From assembly GCA_029298735.1 (NCBI GenBank), contig JANSLP010000454.1, positions 1-21,832 of the forward strand: DNA of 21,832 nt, written 5' to 3'. Below, in pieces: positions 1-8,468 of the stretch (within the stretch, counting starts at the first letter, position 1; each line of letters starts with the position of its first letter). A program made the translations under genes and the position numbers. Below the pieces are notes generated by a model. The model saw nothing but the letters and a program-made list of their open reading frames with translations. It was not told the DNA's origin and did not search any database. Source of the stretch: Ophiostoma sp. CBS 140.51 (lineage: Eukaryota; Ascomycota; Sordariomycetes; Ophiostomatales; Ophiostomataceae).

Positions 1-169
1 GGCACGGCTGTGGGAGGCTGTGGCCTCGGGCGCCGGCAGCCTGTCCGATTTTGCAGCGTGCTTCGACACTGTCACGCTCTGCTTCTCCAAGGGCCTGGGT
101 GAGGCCCTCGCCGGCGCGGGGCATGTTTGTATAGACGGCAACGGGGGCGGGCATTGTGAAGTTGGGTGA
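1..169 (+). pseudogene. Threonine aldolase, 5'-partial and 3'-truncated
   Basis: Frame 2 reads from the window edge to a TGA at 167-169. Residues 1-34 match the central part of PLP-dependent low-specificity L-threonine aldolases: an ARLWEA segment, an AACFDTVTLC strand and the SKGLG motif, whose lysine normally carries PLP. These enzymes cleave L-threonine or allo-threonine to glycine and acetaldehyde. The N-terminal half lies outside the window. After SKGLG the family continues with an APVGS segment and about 190 more residues, but here the frame leaves the family (EALAGAGHV...) and stops after about 20 codons. A GTGAGG at 99-104 could be an intron donor. However, no later exon with the expected GGGMRQ region is visible in the next 800 bases, so truncation or internal deletion is preferred. 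Family assignment is fairly sure; the pseudogene status is inferred. Confidence 0.6.
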
Positions 170-999
170 TGAAATGTGTGTATGTTTATTCCTCAAAATT
201 TTTAGTACTGTTGTTGCAATTGATTTCGGGTAAAGTCTTTGGCATTGGACACGAAGCAACACTCTTATATACACCACTGCGTCTCCATGTCGACGGATCA
301 CCTTTATATGAACGTCGCAGACAATATTCCCGACACTCGCTAGTCGGACATTTTTTAGCTCCCAACTCCCCGGAACGTGTCGAGTCGGGCACTTGCGATT
401 GTCCGTGTTGTGTTTTGTATGGCACTCTTCGTCCCGGCACGGGAGATGCCTATAGTGACAGGGATGTACAGCCCTGCCGCGACGGCTAATAGTAGGTGCC
501 TGTTATCAAAGTGACGAATCGTATGTTTCAGACGTGCCAGGAGAGACCCTGTCAGGCATTGCAAATGAAGCAAGAACAAAAGGACATTCGTGCTCATCAT
601 TCAACAAAGATCAATGCCATACACGGAGTGGCATGAGCAGCGACGCCATCTGCTAACAGATATTTTTCCTGGGTGGTGCAACGACGGACATCAAATTCAA
701 AAGGTAAGTACAGCAACATTCCCTGGCTACTTTCATTGAGTAGGACGTATGCACGGCACTTTGTTGTCGGTGGTCGGCAATGCGTTAGCTCCGAGCCGTG
801 TCTGGGGAAGGTGAAGCGGTAGAGTGCGGGGACAAATTTGCGGGAGATGACGGCACCATAATGCGGCATCATAACGGCAGACAGATGCGGCAGTCTTGGC
901 GGGAAATCAGCTGGGAATATATGACGACTTACGGCACTTGTCACAACACGAAAAACGACAAATAACATTTGTGGTTCAACTCTATTCTATGTCAACCAT
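170..999. other. Intergenic, no gene supported
   Basis: This 830-base gap separates the broken threonine aldolase from the 3' end of the hydroxyacid dehydrogenase. Several open frames of 80-123 codons exist on both strands, the longest being 597-968 minus. None shows a recognisable motif, a consistent third-position GC preference or a convincing start context. I see no RNA gene or clear repeat. Confidence 0.5.
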
Positions 1000-2239
1000 C
1001 TAATACTTGAGCTCCTTGTGGAGAACATTCACGAGCGGCTTGCCTGCATGCAGTCGCTCCAGATTCAGCTCCAAGACACCCAGCAGCCGCTCCCGCATGT
1101 GGTTTGACTGCCAGCTGACATGCGGCGCAATAAATACATTGGGCGCCTTCCATAGCGCATGGTCGGCCGGTAAGGGTTCCGGGTCGGTGACGTCGAGTGC
1201 TGCGCCGCTGATTTGGTAGTTGTGCAGGGCGTGCAGGATGGCGTCGGTGTCAATCACCTTACCGCGAGCAATGTTGATGACGTACGTCTTTGGCTTGGGC
1301 TTGCCGTTGCGAAGGTTGCCTGTGCGACTCTGGTCCAAAACGGCGAATTGGTCGCTTCCCAAAAGTTTGGTGGTGGATGCTGTCAACGGAGTGGCCACGA
1401 CCAACAGGTCAAGATCTTGGGACAAGAACTTGTTGATGTCGTCTGTCTCCGTCCCGTGGAACCATTTGCTTGGGAGGAGACCCTCTGGGTCACCGGTACC
1501 GGGCACGCAGTAGGTATCCGGATCGGCGCGCGACTCGGGTGTGGATCGTTCACTGCGGGTGTACGCGTAGACCTCCATGCCGAATGCTGCCGCAAGCTTG
1601 GCGACCTGCCGGCCAATCGCGCCGTACCCCAGAATACCAATCCGAGTGTTGGTCGAGTCTTCGCCCATGTAGTCGAAGCGGTGCTCCCATGAGTTGCCCG
1701 TCGGCATGTACGCCGCAAACTGAAGGAAGTGGTGCCGGGCCATCAACCACGTCCCGATGACCCATTCCGCAATTTGGGGTCTGCACTGTTAGCGATGAAC
1801 AAATCAATCAGGCTGTCGGGGCTAGGACTCACGCATGCGTCCCGTTACCGGTGGCAATGGTCACGCCCGGTCGCTGGAACGTCTCGTGGCCGATCCAGCG
1901 GTCCGCGCCGGCGGACGGCACCTGCACAAAGCGGAGGTTTGGAAGGGTCGTCTTGGGCTTGATGGTCGTTTGCACGGCATACGAAAACACTTTTGTGTCG
2001 GTCGTCCGCGGCGGCCAATGCGACACCAGCAAGGTGACACCGTCCCAGACCTCGGCGGGCAGGCTGTTGACGTCGCGCACCTGGCCCGTGGATGGGTCGG
2101 CCTGCGAGACCAGGCGCACTTTGAGGCCAGGGTAGGTGCCCTCGATGCGGGTGATCCAGTCGGCATCGGGAGCAGTGCGGTCCGGGAGGAAGACGAGGAG
2201 GACGTCGTTGGGACCGATGCCCGCAGTTGCGGAAGCCAT
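1000..2239 (-). CDS. D-isomer-specific 2-hydroxyacid dehydrogenase, two exons
   Basis: NAD(P)-dependent oxidoreductase of the D-2-hydroxyacid dehydrogenase family, reducing 2-oxoacids to D-2-hydroxyacids or the reverse; the exact substrate cannot be told. The CDS is complement(join(1000..1780,1833..2239)), 395 residues. The 52-bp intron has a GTGAGT donor, a CTAAC branch site and a CAG acceptor; splicing restores the family-typical THAPQIAEWVIG segment. The Rossmann motif G187-Y-G189-A-I-G192 is present. The catalytic residues are R308 (INIARGKVID), E337 (DPEPLP) and H356 (APHVS), with the usual 29 and 19 residue spacing. A basic insertion around residues 288-301 (rich in G, N, K and P) precedes the NIARG strand. 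The start ATG lies in gccATGgc, a strong context. The gene stands alone on the minus strand, with its own promoter at 2240-2350. Length and motifs indicate an intact enzyme. Confidence 0.93.
1781..1832 (-). other. Spliceosomal intron, 52 bp
   Basis: On the minus strand the intron starts with GTGAGT at 1832 and contains CTAAC shortly before the CAG that ends at 1781. It interrupts the Ala136 codon after its second base. Without splicing the frame ends in TGA directly at the donor; with it the dehydrogenase fold is continuous. Confidence 0.93.
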
Positions 2240-2334
2240 GGCGAGAGAGAGTGCGGGGACAAGTTGGAGATTCCTGGTGAGATATGCAGTCGCACTGGGT
2301 AAATCAACTTCGTTAACGTACGTCCTACTTCGTA

Positions 2335-2344
2335 CTTATATCTC
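2335..2344 (-). promoter_or_regulatory. TATA-like element upstream of the hydroxyacid dehydrogenase
   Basis: The minus strand reads GAGATATAAG about 100 bases upstream of the ATG at 2239. Position and sequence fit a fungal TATA box. No expression data are available, so this is inference. Confidence 0.35.
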
Positions 2345-2640
2345 GCTGCGTTGATGTCGCGTATCGCACCTCCGATGCGTGGCCGACGAATGGTGGAAGC
2401 TTGCTAGTGGATGATGCAATGTGTGGGAGGGAGCGTGTGGAAGAATGCAGGCACGGGCGCTGGCGGCGATAAGTGTCTCCGTAGCTTTCAGGGACCAATG
2501 CGAAATGTGGAGTGTGGAACGGCGATACTAAAAATGGACCAAGGGAAAGGCCAAGGTGGATTCGGGTGATCCCTATTCTTATCGCCAATGAACAGTTTCG
2601 CAACCTGGTCAATCTCTACAGAGTACATCGGCCGACAGAT

Positions 2641-2676
2641 GTCAGTCCTCTGTCAGTCCTGTCAGTCCTGTCAGTC
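2641..2676 (+). repeat. Short tandem repeat, GTCAGTCCT unit
   Basis: Three full 9-base units start at 2641, 2652 and 2661, followed by a partial GTCAGTC at 2670-2676. The first unit is separated from the second by an extra CT. It is a minor microsatellite-like tract in a promoter. Confidence 0.85.
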
Positions 2677-2829
2677 GAGCCGTCTTTGTTTTCTTGGCAT
2701 CGGGCCGCTTTCGGCCAAGACAATCAATATCGGCGGTGCATACACGGCATGGTACGCTTTCTAGTTTCGATGTTCAATTCAATTCATCCACTATGTACAG
2801 ACTCATCCTCGTTTCTACGCGTCGCATGC

Positions 2830-3813
2830 TTAAAAAATAGCCATGCATGCTGGCGGCGAGGCCACCGCGCGCGGGTGGTTGAGCGGGCTCGACGTGACGA
2901 AAAACGTCCAGCGCTGCTTTTCCTTGCACAGCGCGGCCAGCCGCTCCAGGTCAAACATTTCGCCAATCGGCACACCCCAGCCAGCAAGCAGGTAGTGGTG
3001 CATGCTCCAGTCGTTGTCGCGGTTGGGCCGCACCTCGAAACTAACACCGTCGCCGGCGACAGCGACGACATGGTTGTCCCAAAGGAAACGGGCAACGGCC
3101 TCGCTCTGGATGAGGCCACTGTGGGCGTGCTTGTGTGCTTTCGTCGCTTCCCTGTAAGCTTTCTTGTCGTCGAGAGACAAGGCTTCCCATGTCTTGGTGA
3201 AGCCGACGCGCAAAAAGAAAATGTCGCCGGGCTGAAAGTCAATGTTGCACTCCTTGGCAATCTCCAGCACTTCTTCGAGGGTGACGGCATGACCGTTCAT
3301 CCCGTTGGCCACGCCGCCCTTCTTCTCGACGTACGACACATAGTCAATCAAGAATCCGCGCGTCGCGATGCCCTTTTGTGCCCAATGGCCCACGCCGATG
3401 CGGTCACTTTCCAGGTCCGTGATGTCCTCGGTGGGTGTGCCGCCGTACCACAGCCGTTTCCCCGAAGCTTTGTCTTCGGCGCTGTAGTGCCGGAAGCCGT
3501 CCCACTGCGAGCTCGCCTGCGGGTTGAACCGCCAAATGTCGTCCCAGGCGATGCCCTCGTAGTTGGGGATCGGCACAATCTCGTGCTGGCATGGAAAACG
3601 ATTGAACCCGGGCGTCTCGAGCCGCGTCATGTCCCAGTTGAGACACACACGGTCGCCCGTCTTGACTTCTTGCTGCACAACCTTTGCGACGTGCTCGGGC
3701 GTCAAGTACCTCAACATGCCCAGTCCTTCTTCGTGGCTGCCTGGCTCGGCCGGCCAGAAGCGGTGCTTGTCCTCGAGCTCGTCAAACGACGGCAGGTCTG
3801 CGAAGGTCGCCAT
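2830..3813 (-). CDS. Cyclase / kynurenine formamidase-like hydrolase
   Basis: Member of the putative cyclase superfamily (PF04199 type), metal-dependent hydrolases related to kynurenine formamidase and isatin hydrolase that open amide or lactone bonds; the substrate is unknown. I chose the ATG at 3813 (caccATGgc), giving 327 residues. An in-frame ATG five codons upstream (3828) is possible but has a weaker context. The core runs from a CLNWDM strand near residue 57, through a QWDGFRH segment near residue 103, to a GDGVSFE segment and MHHYLL in the C-terminal half. In bacterial formamidases the motif at that place is HGTHxDxPxH; here QWDG replaces its first half, which I believe is common in fungal members. 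It is one uninterrupted exon. Its neighbour downstream is the hydroxyacid dehydrogenase on the same strand, about 590 bases away. Family is confident, function is not. Confidence 0.88.
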   Translation of the reverse strand: MATFADLPSFDELEDKHRFWPAEPGSHEEGLGMLRYLTPEHVAKVVQQEVKTGDRVCLNWDMTRLETPGFNRFPCQHEIVPIPNYEGIAWDDIWRFNPQASSQWDGFRHYSAEDKASGKRLWYGGTPTEDITDLESDRIGVGHWAQKGIATRGFLIDYVSYVEKKGGVANGMNGHAVTLEEVLEIAKECNIDFQPGDIFFLRVGFTKTWEALSLDDKKAYREATKAHKHAHSGLIQSEAVARFLWDNHVVAVAGDGVSFEVRPNRDNDWSMHHYLLAGWGVPIGEMFDLERLAALCKEKQRWTFFVTSSPLNHPRAVASPPACMAIF

Positions 3814-4732
3814 GGTGTGTGCGGACAATGGGTGTGTTATTGTTGCAAGGAGGTGTTCTTGTTGTGAAGTTGTGAATATCGTGTCGTAGATTGCAGCTTG
3901 GATTGATGATTGCTACATAGGCGACGTATTTCAGCAACCGCAATTGTCTTTTATCCTACAATGTGAAAAATGAAGACCCCAGCTCCAATACTGGCCATGG
4001 CAATATGATGGCAATAAGTTCCCAGCGGCGTCGCCGACATCGCCGGCCGAGGAAGCAACAACAAAGGCGCAAAGTAGATGCGAATAAAGCTTGGTTATCA
4101 AAACGCGGAGTAGTAAACACGCGATGCGGGGAAGCTGTAGTAGCCGCGGACGTGTAGTGCGTTAGCTTTTTGTTGGAGCTGTTGTAGCTGTTGAGAGCTG
4201 TCGAGCTAGCATTGCCGCGGGGATGCGTTTCTACATAAATCGGAGAAGCAACAGTCCGAGGACAGAATACGGATGTTTATTACACGACAAAGGCGTACTT
4301 CTTGACCACTGGTTTATTTCTCGCCGAAGTTTAGTGTTGAATTTGTAGGCTATTCATTTACACACTGTATCGTCGTTGTGTTGTCATGATACCCCTTAAA
4401 GACATAAACAACGTAGTCAATGTTTGGATTCCATGTACAACAAAACAACATGAAGAATAGGCTAAGAATGAATATCAGGTATTGGAGTGACTGTATGGTT
4501 TTATAATTAGATATATGTTCTTGCAAGCTTCTTTAGCTTTTATACTTTTTTTAAAATAAAAAAAAATGAAATGATGAGAAAAGTTTATTTTACTGAATGG
4601 GCCCGATTTTGGTAGCCTATCCCAGCGGCCGAAGCGACTGGGACAGCGTACAGCAGAAATAGAGGTTCCCATTTCTCGCCTCCGTAAGTATCCTACGGTT
4701 TAATAGTTCTTTTTGCCAGAGTGTTTCTTTTG
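3814..4732. other. Intergenic; cyclase promoter grading into AT-rich DNA
   Basis: Bases 3814-4250 are mixed in composition and presumably contain the promoter of the minus-strand cyclase. A GCGGAG element occurs at 4105-4110, and imperfect GAGCTGTTG-like repeats lie near 4170-4205. From about 4250 the sequence becomes AT-rich, with a homopolymeric T/A tract near 4545-4566. No protein motif is visible. Confidence 0.45.
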
Positions 4733-4915
4733 TTAGAGCTGGGTCCCCCCTTTACTACTCATCTTTTTATCTGTTCTGTGTAGCAGGCCTATCCTGGCTC
4801 TCCATCGCTTTGTTAGTATAGATAAAGCCTCTTCGCACCCATAAATGCCTTTTATTTGTCTCCGCTTATTTCTACTAAAGTCAAATCTTTTATTTAAAGC
4901 TATCTTTATTTTTAC
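4733..4915 (-). pseudogene. Stop-free relic frame in AT-rich DNA, unknown origin
   Basis: The minus strand holds 60 codons without a stop inside AT-rich sequence, with no start codon at its 5' end (a TAA precedes it) and a TAA at 4733-4735. The peptide is rich in Lys and Arg, with a GCEEALSILTKRWRARIG core that looks protein-like. I cannot assign a family. Its place next to the RIP-like block suggests a decayed mobile element, but this is weak inference. Confidence 0.2.
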
Positions 4916-5450
4916 TTACCTAGTATAGCCCAAACCTACTCCAAAAGACATAAAGGTAACAGCCAACATATTACGAGTATGGCCCCTACGGCCTTACTAA
5001 CAGGCCAGGACAACGAACCGACCCCTTAACGGGACGGGAAGAATAAAGATGCGAAGGATAACACTAAATAGTATAAGACGTAGCTAAAAGGACGGTGGGG
5101 CTAAGACTAATTAATTAGAAGGAAGGAACATAAACTTTAGATTAAAATAAAGCTACGAGATAAAGTAAAATGAAGTATCATAAATATATAAGACCAAGGC
5201 TTTCTCTTAGTTAAATAAATAAAAGACTTGGTCGCTACCGATTATATAAAATATAAACTTATATAAACCTATATTTTTGTGTTATTATTATATATAAATG
5301 TCCCCGTTATACCTATTAATTATTGTTCGACCGTTATGCTTTATCACTGTTTTACTAAAACGAGAACTCTCCCTTAGACTTTATTACTTAGCAGAGCCTC
5401 TTACCTTCTTAGAAAGTACCTTTATAACACAAAAGCGGTATGCGCACCGG
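4890..5450. repeat. AT-rich RIP-like relic
   Basis: Gene-free, strongly AT-rich sequence with frequent TA dinucleotides. In 5101-5220 I count 19 TpA against 14 ApT, and 4 CpA+TpG against 8 ApC+GpT. In 4921-4980 it is about 9 against 5, and 6 against 9. High TpA/ApT and low (CpA+TpG)/(ApC+GpT) are the classic signs of repeat-induced point mutation, which targets duplicated DNA in ascomycetes. All frames are riddled with stops and I could not identify the parent element. No terminal repeats were found by eye. Confidence 0.5.
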
Positions 5451-5560
5451 TAGCACCATGGTTACGTCGTATCGAAGTGGTAGCCGTAGCTTAGAAACAG
5501 AGAGTAAGACACAAAGTGGCACAGGGAATACCCGCCAATAATCCGGCATGGTCGTTTAAC

Positions 5561-5588
5561 GTGTGTTGGTCGAGGCGTGTTGGTCGAG
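5561..5588 (+). repeat. 14-bp tandem duplication
   Basis: Two adjacent 14-base units, 5561-5574 and 5575-5588, differ at one position (GTGTGTTGGTCGAG and GCGTGTTGGTCGAG), a T/C transition. They lie in the gap upstream of the acidic hypothetical gene. Confidence 0.9.
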
Positions 5589-5986
5589 ATTTAGACGGAC
5601 CATTGGGTGTACCGTAATTTATCCGCCGTGTCTATTAATTAAAAACCAGGTAGCCTTGTCTGTTGTCTGATTCGACTGTGTATTTACTAGCCGCCTATCC
5701 ATTTCCCCAACGGCAGGCATCATGCACATGCGTCGAGCGTGAAAGAATACAGTTATATACTACAGTTTGCGAGCCCGCGTCCTTTCTACACGATTTTCGC
5801 GTTTGCCATCCATACCGCCCCGTCGCAGTGCATCCAGCAAACCAAATGAGAACCGCGACGCTTCTGTGGGCCCTCTGCGCGTACCACGCCCCCAAAACGA
5901 CAGCACTCGCCGCAGACATAAGCCAAATCGTTCTTGGCACAACAGCAACACAACTGGAACAAAAAGAGACGACGTTGGAGACAGCC

Positions 5987-6832
5987 ATGGCCACGCCACC
6001 CACGGCCGGCGTCGACGACTTAGCCATCCATTACGTCGCCCCGGGCGACGAGGACACCCGGTACGAGGACAGCATCGAGGACCTGCTTCTGTACCGCGTT
6101 TGGTACGACGACGACGAGGCGTGGACCGCCTTTCTGCGCGTCCTGGCCCACGCCAACTATGACACGCCCGACAGCGACGGCGACAGCGACGGCGATGGTG
6201 TGGACTTTGACGACCCGAGCGACCTGCCGTACACCATCATGGACGACCGCGCCGCCTACGCCGGCGCCTCCAAGGACGCCATCCGCACCGCCTTCCGCGC
6301 CTGGGTCGACGCCCGTTCGCCCGCGCGCGACGGCGCCGGCGTTGCCGTCCTCAGCGGGCCCCGCGCCGCCTTCCGCCTCAAGAACACGCCGCGGTACCGT
6401 TTTTGCCTGTACGTCGGCCGCGACGCCATGCTGGCCGCCCAGTCTGCGTACACGCCCTACACGCGCAAAAACGGCCGTCGCGGCGGCTTCTACTCCACAA
6501 ACGGCTACGCCGTGCTCGTCGACGCCGCCTTTGACGACGCCTACTACGACAACCCGGCTCGCCCCGCGCCCAAGCCCGACGAGAGCGAGCGCGAAGACAT
6601 GGCCAGCGGCGACTACACCTACGAGGAGTGGCTCGACATTGTCACAGACGGCGACGACGGTTACCCGCCCATTGAGGGCCGCGAGTCCCTGGACGTGGGC
6701 TGGTGCTTTGTGCGTCTGCCCACGTACAGCCTGTACGAGGCGCTGCAGGCCAACACGGAGGAGTGGGACCGCTATTACAAGCGACCACCGCTTGTGTACC
6801 CCGACGGCAAGCCGCTGAGCGAAGCGCGGTAG
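5987..6832 (+). CDS. Hypothetical acidic fungal protein
   Basis: Uncharacterised protein of 281 residues. Strong third-position GC preference throughout shows it is coding. I start at the ATG in gccATGg at 5987. The frame is open further up (ATGs at 5846 and 5663), but the CA-rich sequence there reads like a 5' leader; the 5846 start would add 47 residues with a weakly signal-like beginning. Visible features are a very acidic tract at residues 61-76 (DSDGDSDGDGVDFDD), an RYRFCLYV strand followed by a Tyr-rich loop, a second acidic region, a DVGWCFVRLP strand, and an end with WDRYYKRPP. I recall similar layouts in hypothetical proteins of Sordariomycetes, but no function is known to me. No signal peptide or membrane segment is present from the chosen start, so it is probably soluble. 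It converges on the alcohol dehydrogenase. Confidence 0.75.
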   Translation: MATPPTAGVDDLAIHYVAPGDEDTRYEDSIEDLLLYRVWYDDDEAWTAFLRVLAHANYDTPDSDGDSDGDGVDFDDPSDLPYTIMDDRAAYAGASKDAIRTAFRAWVDARSPARDGAGVAVLSGPRAAFRLKNTPRYRFCLYVGRDAMLAAQSAYTPYTRKNGRRGGFYSTNGYAVLVDAAFDDAYYDNPARPAPKPDESEREDMASGDYTYEEWLDIVTDGDDGYPPIEGRESLDVGWCFVRLPTYSLYEALQANTEEWDRYYKRPPLVYPDGKPLSEAR

Positions 6833-7159
6833 CTGTTGGTGTGACTGAAGGAAGAAAATGAAATGAAGGGAAAGAAGTCAAGAGTACAAGAGAGAGACGT
6901 CGAGAAAGAAGGGACGTATTTATATGCGGTCGTCAAGGAGGCTGCGAGAGCGGACCAACCAGAAACGAATTGAAGCCCAATATTTCCCGATTAAGACAGC
7001 CGCCCACTGAGGCGGTCACAACAGTGTGTTCTCCTTTACAAAAATTAACCTGAGACGACAATAATACTAGATGACATGCTGAAATTGATTTGTTGAATTT
7101 TTAATTTTTTTTTAAAAAAAAGTATGAACATTGATGAGCTGGAGTAGATTTTCTGCTAC
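6833..7159. other. Convergent 3' intergenic region with T/A tract
   Basis: This 327-base gap lies between two convergent genes, so it should hold both polyadenylation regions. A run of nine T (7105-7113) directly followed by eight A (7114-7121) forms a perfect inverted tract suited to termination or 3' processing on either strand. Nothing else stands out. Confidence 0.4.
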
Positions 7160-8194
7160 TTAGAAAACAACCGCCATTCGCTTCGTCGACGTGCCGGCAC
7201 GCATCTCCTTGACCATGTCGTCCAGCTCGTCTAGTGTGCGCAGCTCCACCTCGGGAGCAATGTTATGTTTCGACGAGAAATCGACAGCTCTCTGCAGGCG
7301 CGACGGGATGCCCGGTCCTTCACTGGCCACTCTGTACTTTTTGAGGGCAATGTCCATGACGGGGATTTCCAAGGGTTTGTAGGGTAGACCAATGGCCATC
7401 AACAGGCCGTTGGGTCGGAGGATTGCGGGGGCCTGCTGGTAGGCTGCCGTGGCGTTGCTAAACACAGCGGCAGCGTGCACACCAATCTCCGTCAAGTCCT
7501 TAATTTTCTTGACATAGTCCGGGTCCGTCTTGGAGTTGAAGACGGCATCGGCGCCCTGCTTCTTGCACACCTCGAGGGTGGCATCGTTGATGTCGATGGC
7601 CACCACCCGCAAGCCCATGGCCTTGGCGTACTGCGTGCCAATCTGACCCAAACCGCCGGCGCCAATGACGGCCAGCCACTGACCGGGGTCGAGGTGGCAA
7701 CTGTCGACGGCGTGAAACGCGGTGAGACCGGCACAGAAAAAGACGCAGCTCGTCTTTAGATCAAAGTTCGATGGCAGGTGGATCGCATTCCGGTAGTCCA
7801 CAATGGCGTACTCGGAAAAGAAGCCGGGCTTCGTGAAACCGGAGAGCTCCGGTTTGCCCTTGAGACACAACAGGTTGTGCACCTGGCAGCCTTCACACTC
7901 GAAGCAACAGCCCAAAATGTAGAGGAAGCCAATGGCGTCGCCGAGCTTGAACTTGCTGCCAGTGACAGAGTCGTGTATCTGGGCGACATGTCCGACTCCC
8001 TCGTGACCGAACGTGAAGGGTTCCGTCTGGTCGGGCCTTTCAATGGCAATAATGTCCGTATGACACAGCGAGGCCGACGACAGCTTGACCAGCACCTGGT
8101 TGGAACCGGGTACGGGCGTGGGGATGACGTTGGTGACGACCTTGTTCCGAGCCGGGTCCCATTGGCCGGCCTTCATCGTTTTGGGGACAGACAT
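7160..8194 (-). CDS. Zinc-dependent alcohol dehydrogenase (MDR family)
   Basis: Medium-chain NAD-dependent alcohol dehydrogenase of 344 residues, interconverting alcohols and aldehydes in the cytosol; the exact alcohol is unknown. Catalytic zinc ligands are C44 (SLCHTD), H64-E65 (GHEGVG) and C154 (FFCAGLTAF). The structural zinc loop has C97, C100, C103 and C110; the last gap is six residues where the textbook pattern has seven. The Rossmann motif GAGGLG spans 178-183. D201 at the end of the next strand (VVAIDIND) points to NAD rather than NADP. The start ATG is in caccaccATG. It is a single exon of family-typical length and looks intact. Upstream lie TGCGG elements and an inverted repeat at 8445-8468 that could bind a zinc-cluster regulator such as an AlcR-like factor (inference). 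Confidence 0.93.
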   Translation of the reverse strand: MSVPKTMKAGQWDPARNKVVTNVIPTPVPGSNQVLVKLSSASLCHTDIIAIERPDQTEPFTFGHEGVGHVAQIHDSVTGSKFKLGDAIGFLYILGCCFECEGCQVHNLLCLKGKPELSGFTKPGFFSEYAIVDYRNAIHLPSNFDLKTSCVFFCAGLTAFHAVDSCHLDPGQWLAVIGAGGLGQIGTQYAKAMGLRVVAIDINDATLEVCKKQGADAVFNSKTDPDYVKKIKDLTEIGVHAAAVFSNATAAYQQAPAILRPNGLLMAIGLPYKPLEIPVMDIALKKYRVASEGPGIPSRLQRAVDFSSKHNIAPEVELRTLDELDDMVKEMRAGTSTKRMAVVF

Positions 8195-8276
8195 GGTGGT
8201 GATAGTGTTGTAGATGGCTAGATATTGTGGTCTGCGTTGAAGGCTACACTGTTGTCTATCTTTGCTAAGAAAAACT

Positions 8277-8286
8277 CAAATATAAA
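8277..8286 (-). promoter_or_regulatory. TATA-like element of the alcohol dehydrogenase gene
   Basis: The minus strand reads TTTATATTTG about 85 bases upstream of the alcohol dehydrogenase ATG. Placement fits a TATA element, but AT-rich matches are common, so confidence is low. Confidence 0.3.
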
Positions 8287-8444
8287 GACACTTTTCGGGC
8301 AGAACGAAGACAGCCTGTATTAAGCGTCATGCGGAATATTACTATATCATATCAAACATAACGTCTGCTTCACATTTTAGCTATGGATCATTCATCTTCG
8401 CACGATAAAATCAACATGCGTTGCTCGCTTCGGGGTAACAGGGT

Positions 8445-8468
8445 TCTCCGCATACCGGAACGCGGAGA
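8445..8468. promoter_or_regulatory. Inverted repeat TCTCCGC-N10-GCGGAGA
   Basis: A perfect 7-base inverted repeat with a 10-base spacer lies about 250 bases upstream of the alcohol dehydrogenase. Its CCG and CGG half-sites are of the kind bound by dimeric Zn2Cys6 regulators. One arm read on the minus strand gives TGCGG, the half-site known for AlcR of Aspergillus nidulans, and another TGCGG lies at 8330-8334. Function is inference. Confidence 0.4.

Larger units (their letters stand above)
2240..2829. other. Intergenic, dehydrogenase promoter region
   Basis: This 590-base gap lies between the start of the dehydrogenase and the 3' end of the cyclase, both on the minus strand. It holds the TATA-like element, the short GTCAGTCCT tandem repeat and otherwise unremarkable sequence. 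A long plus-strand open frame entering the cyclase gene from here is an antisense shadow. Confidence 0.5.

Noticed and set aside
597..968. Minus-strand frame of 123 codons
   Set aside because: No motif, weak codon bias and poor start context in an otherwise non-coding gap.
2512..3867. Plus-strand open frame of 451 codons
   Set aside because: It is antisense to the cyclase gene, which has family motifs; the plus-strand peptide has none. GC-rich coding DNA often keeps an antisense frame open.
6159..6818. Plus-strand Thr/Pro/Ala-rich frame of 219 codons
   Set aside because: A shifted frame of the acidic hypothetical gene; the composition is what GC-rich codons give when read out of phase.
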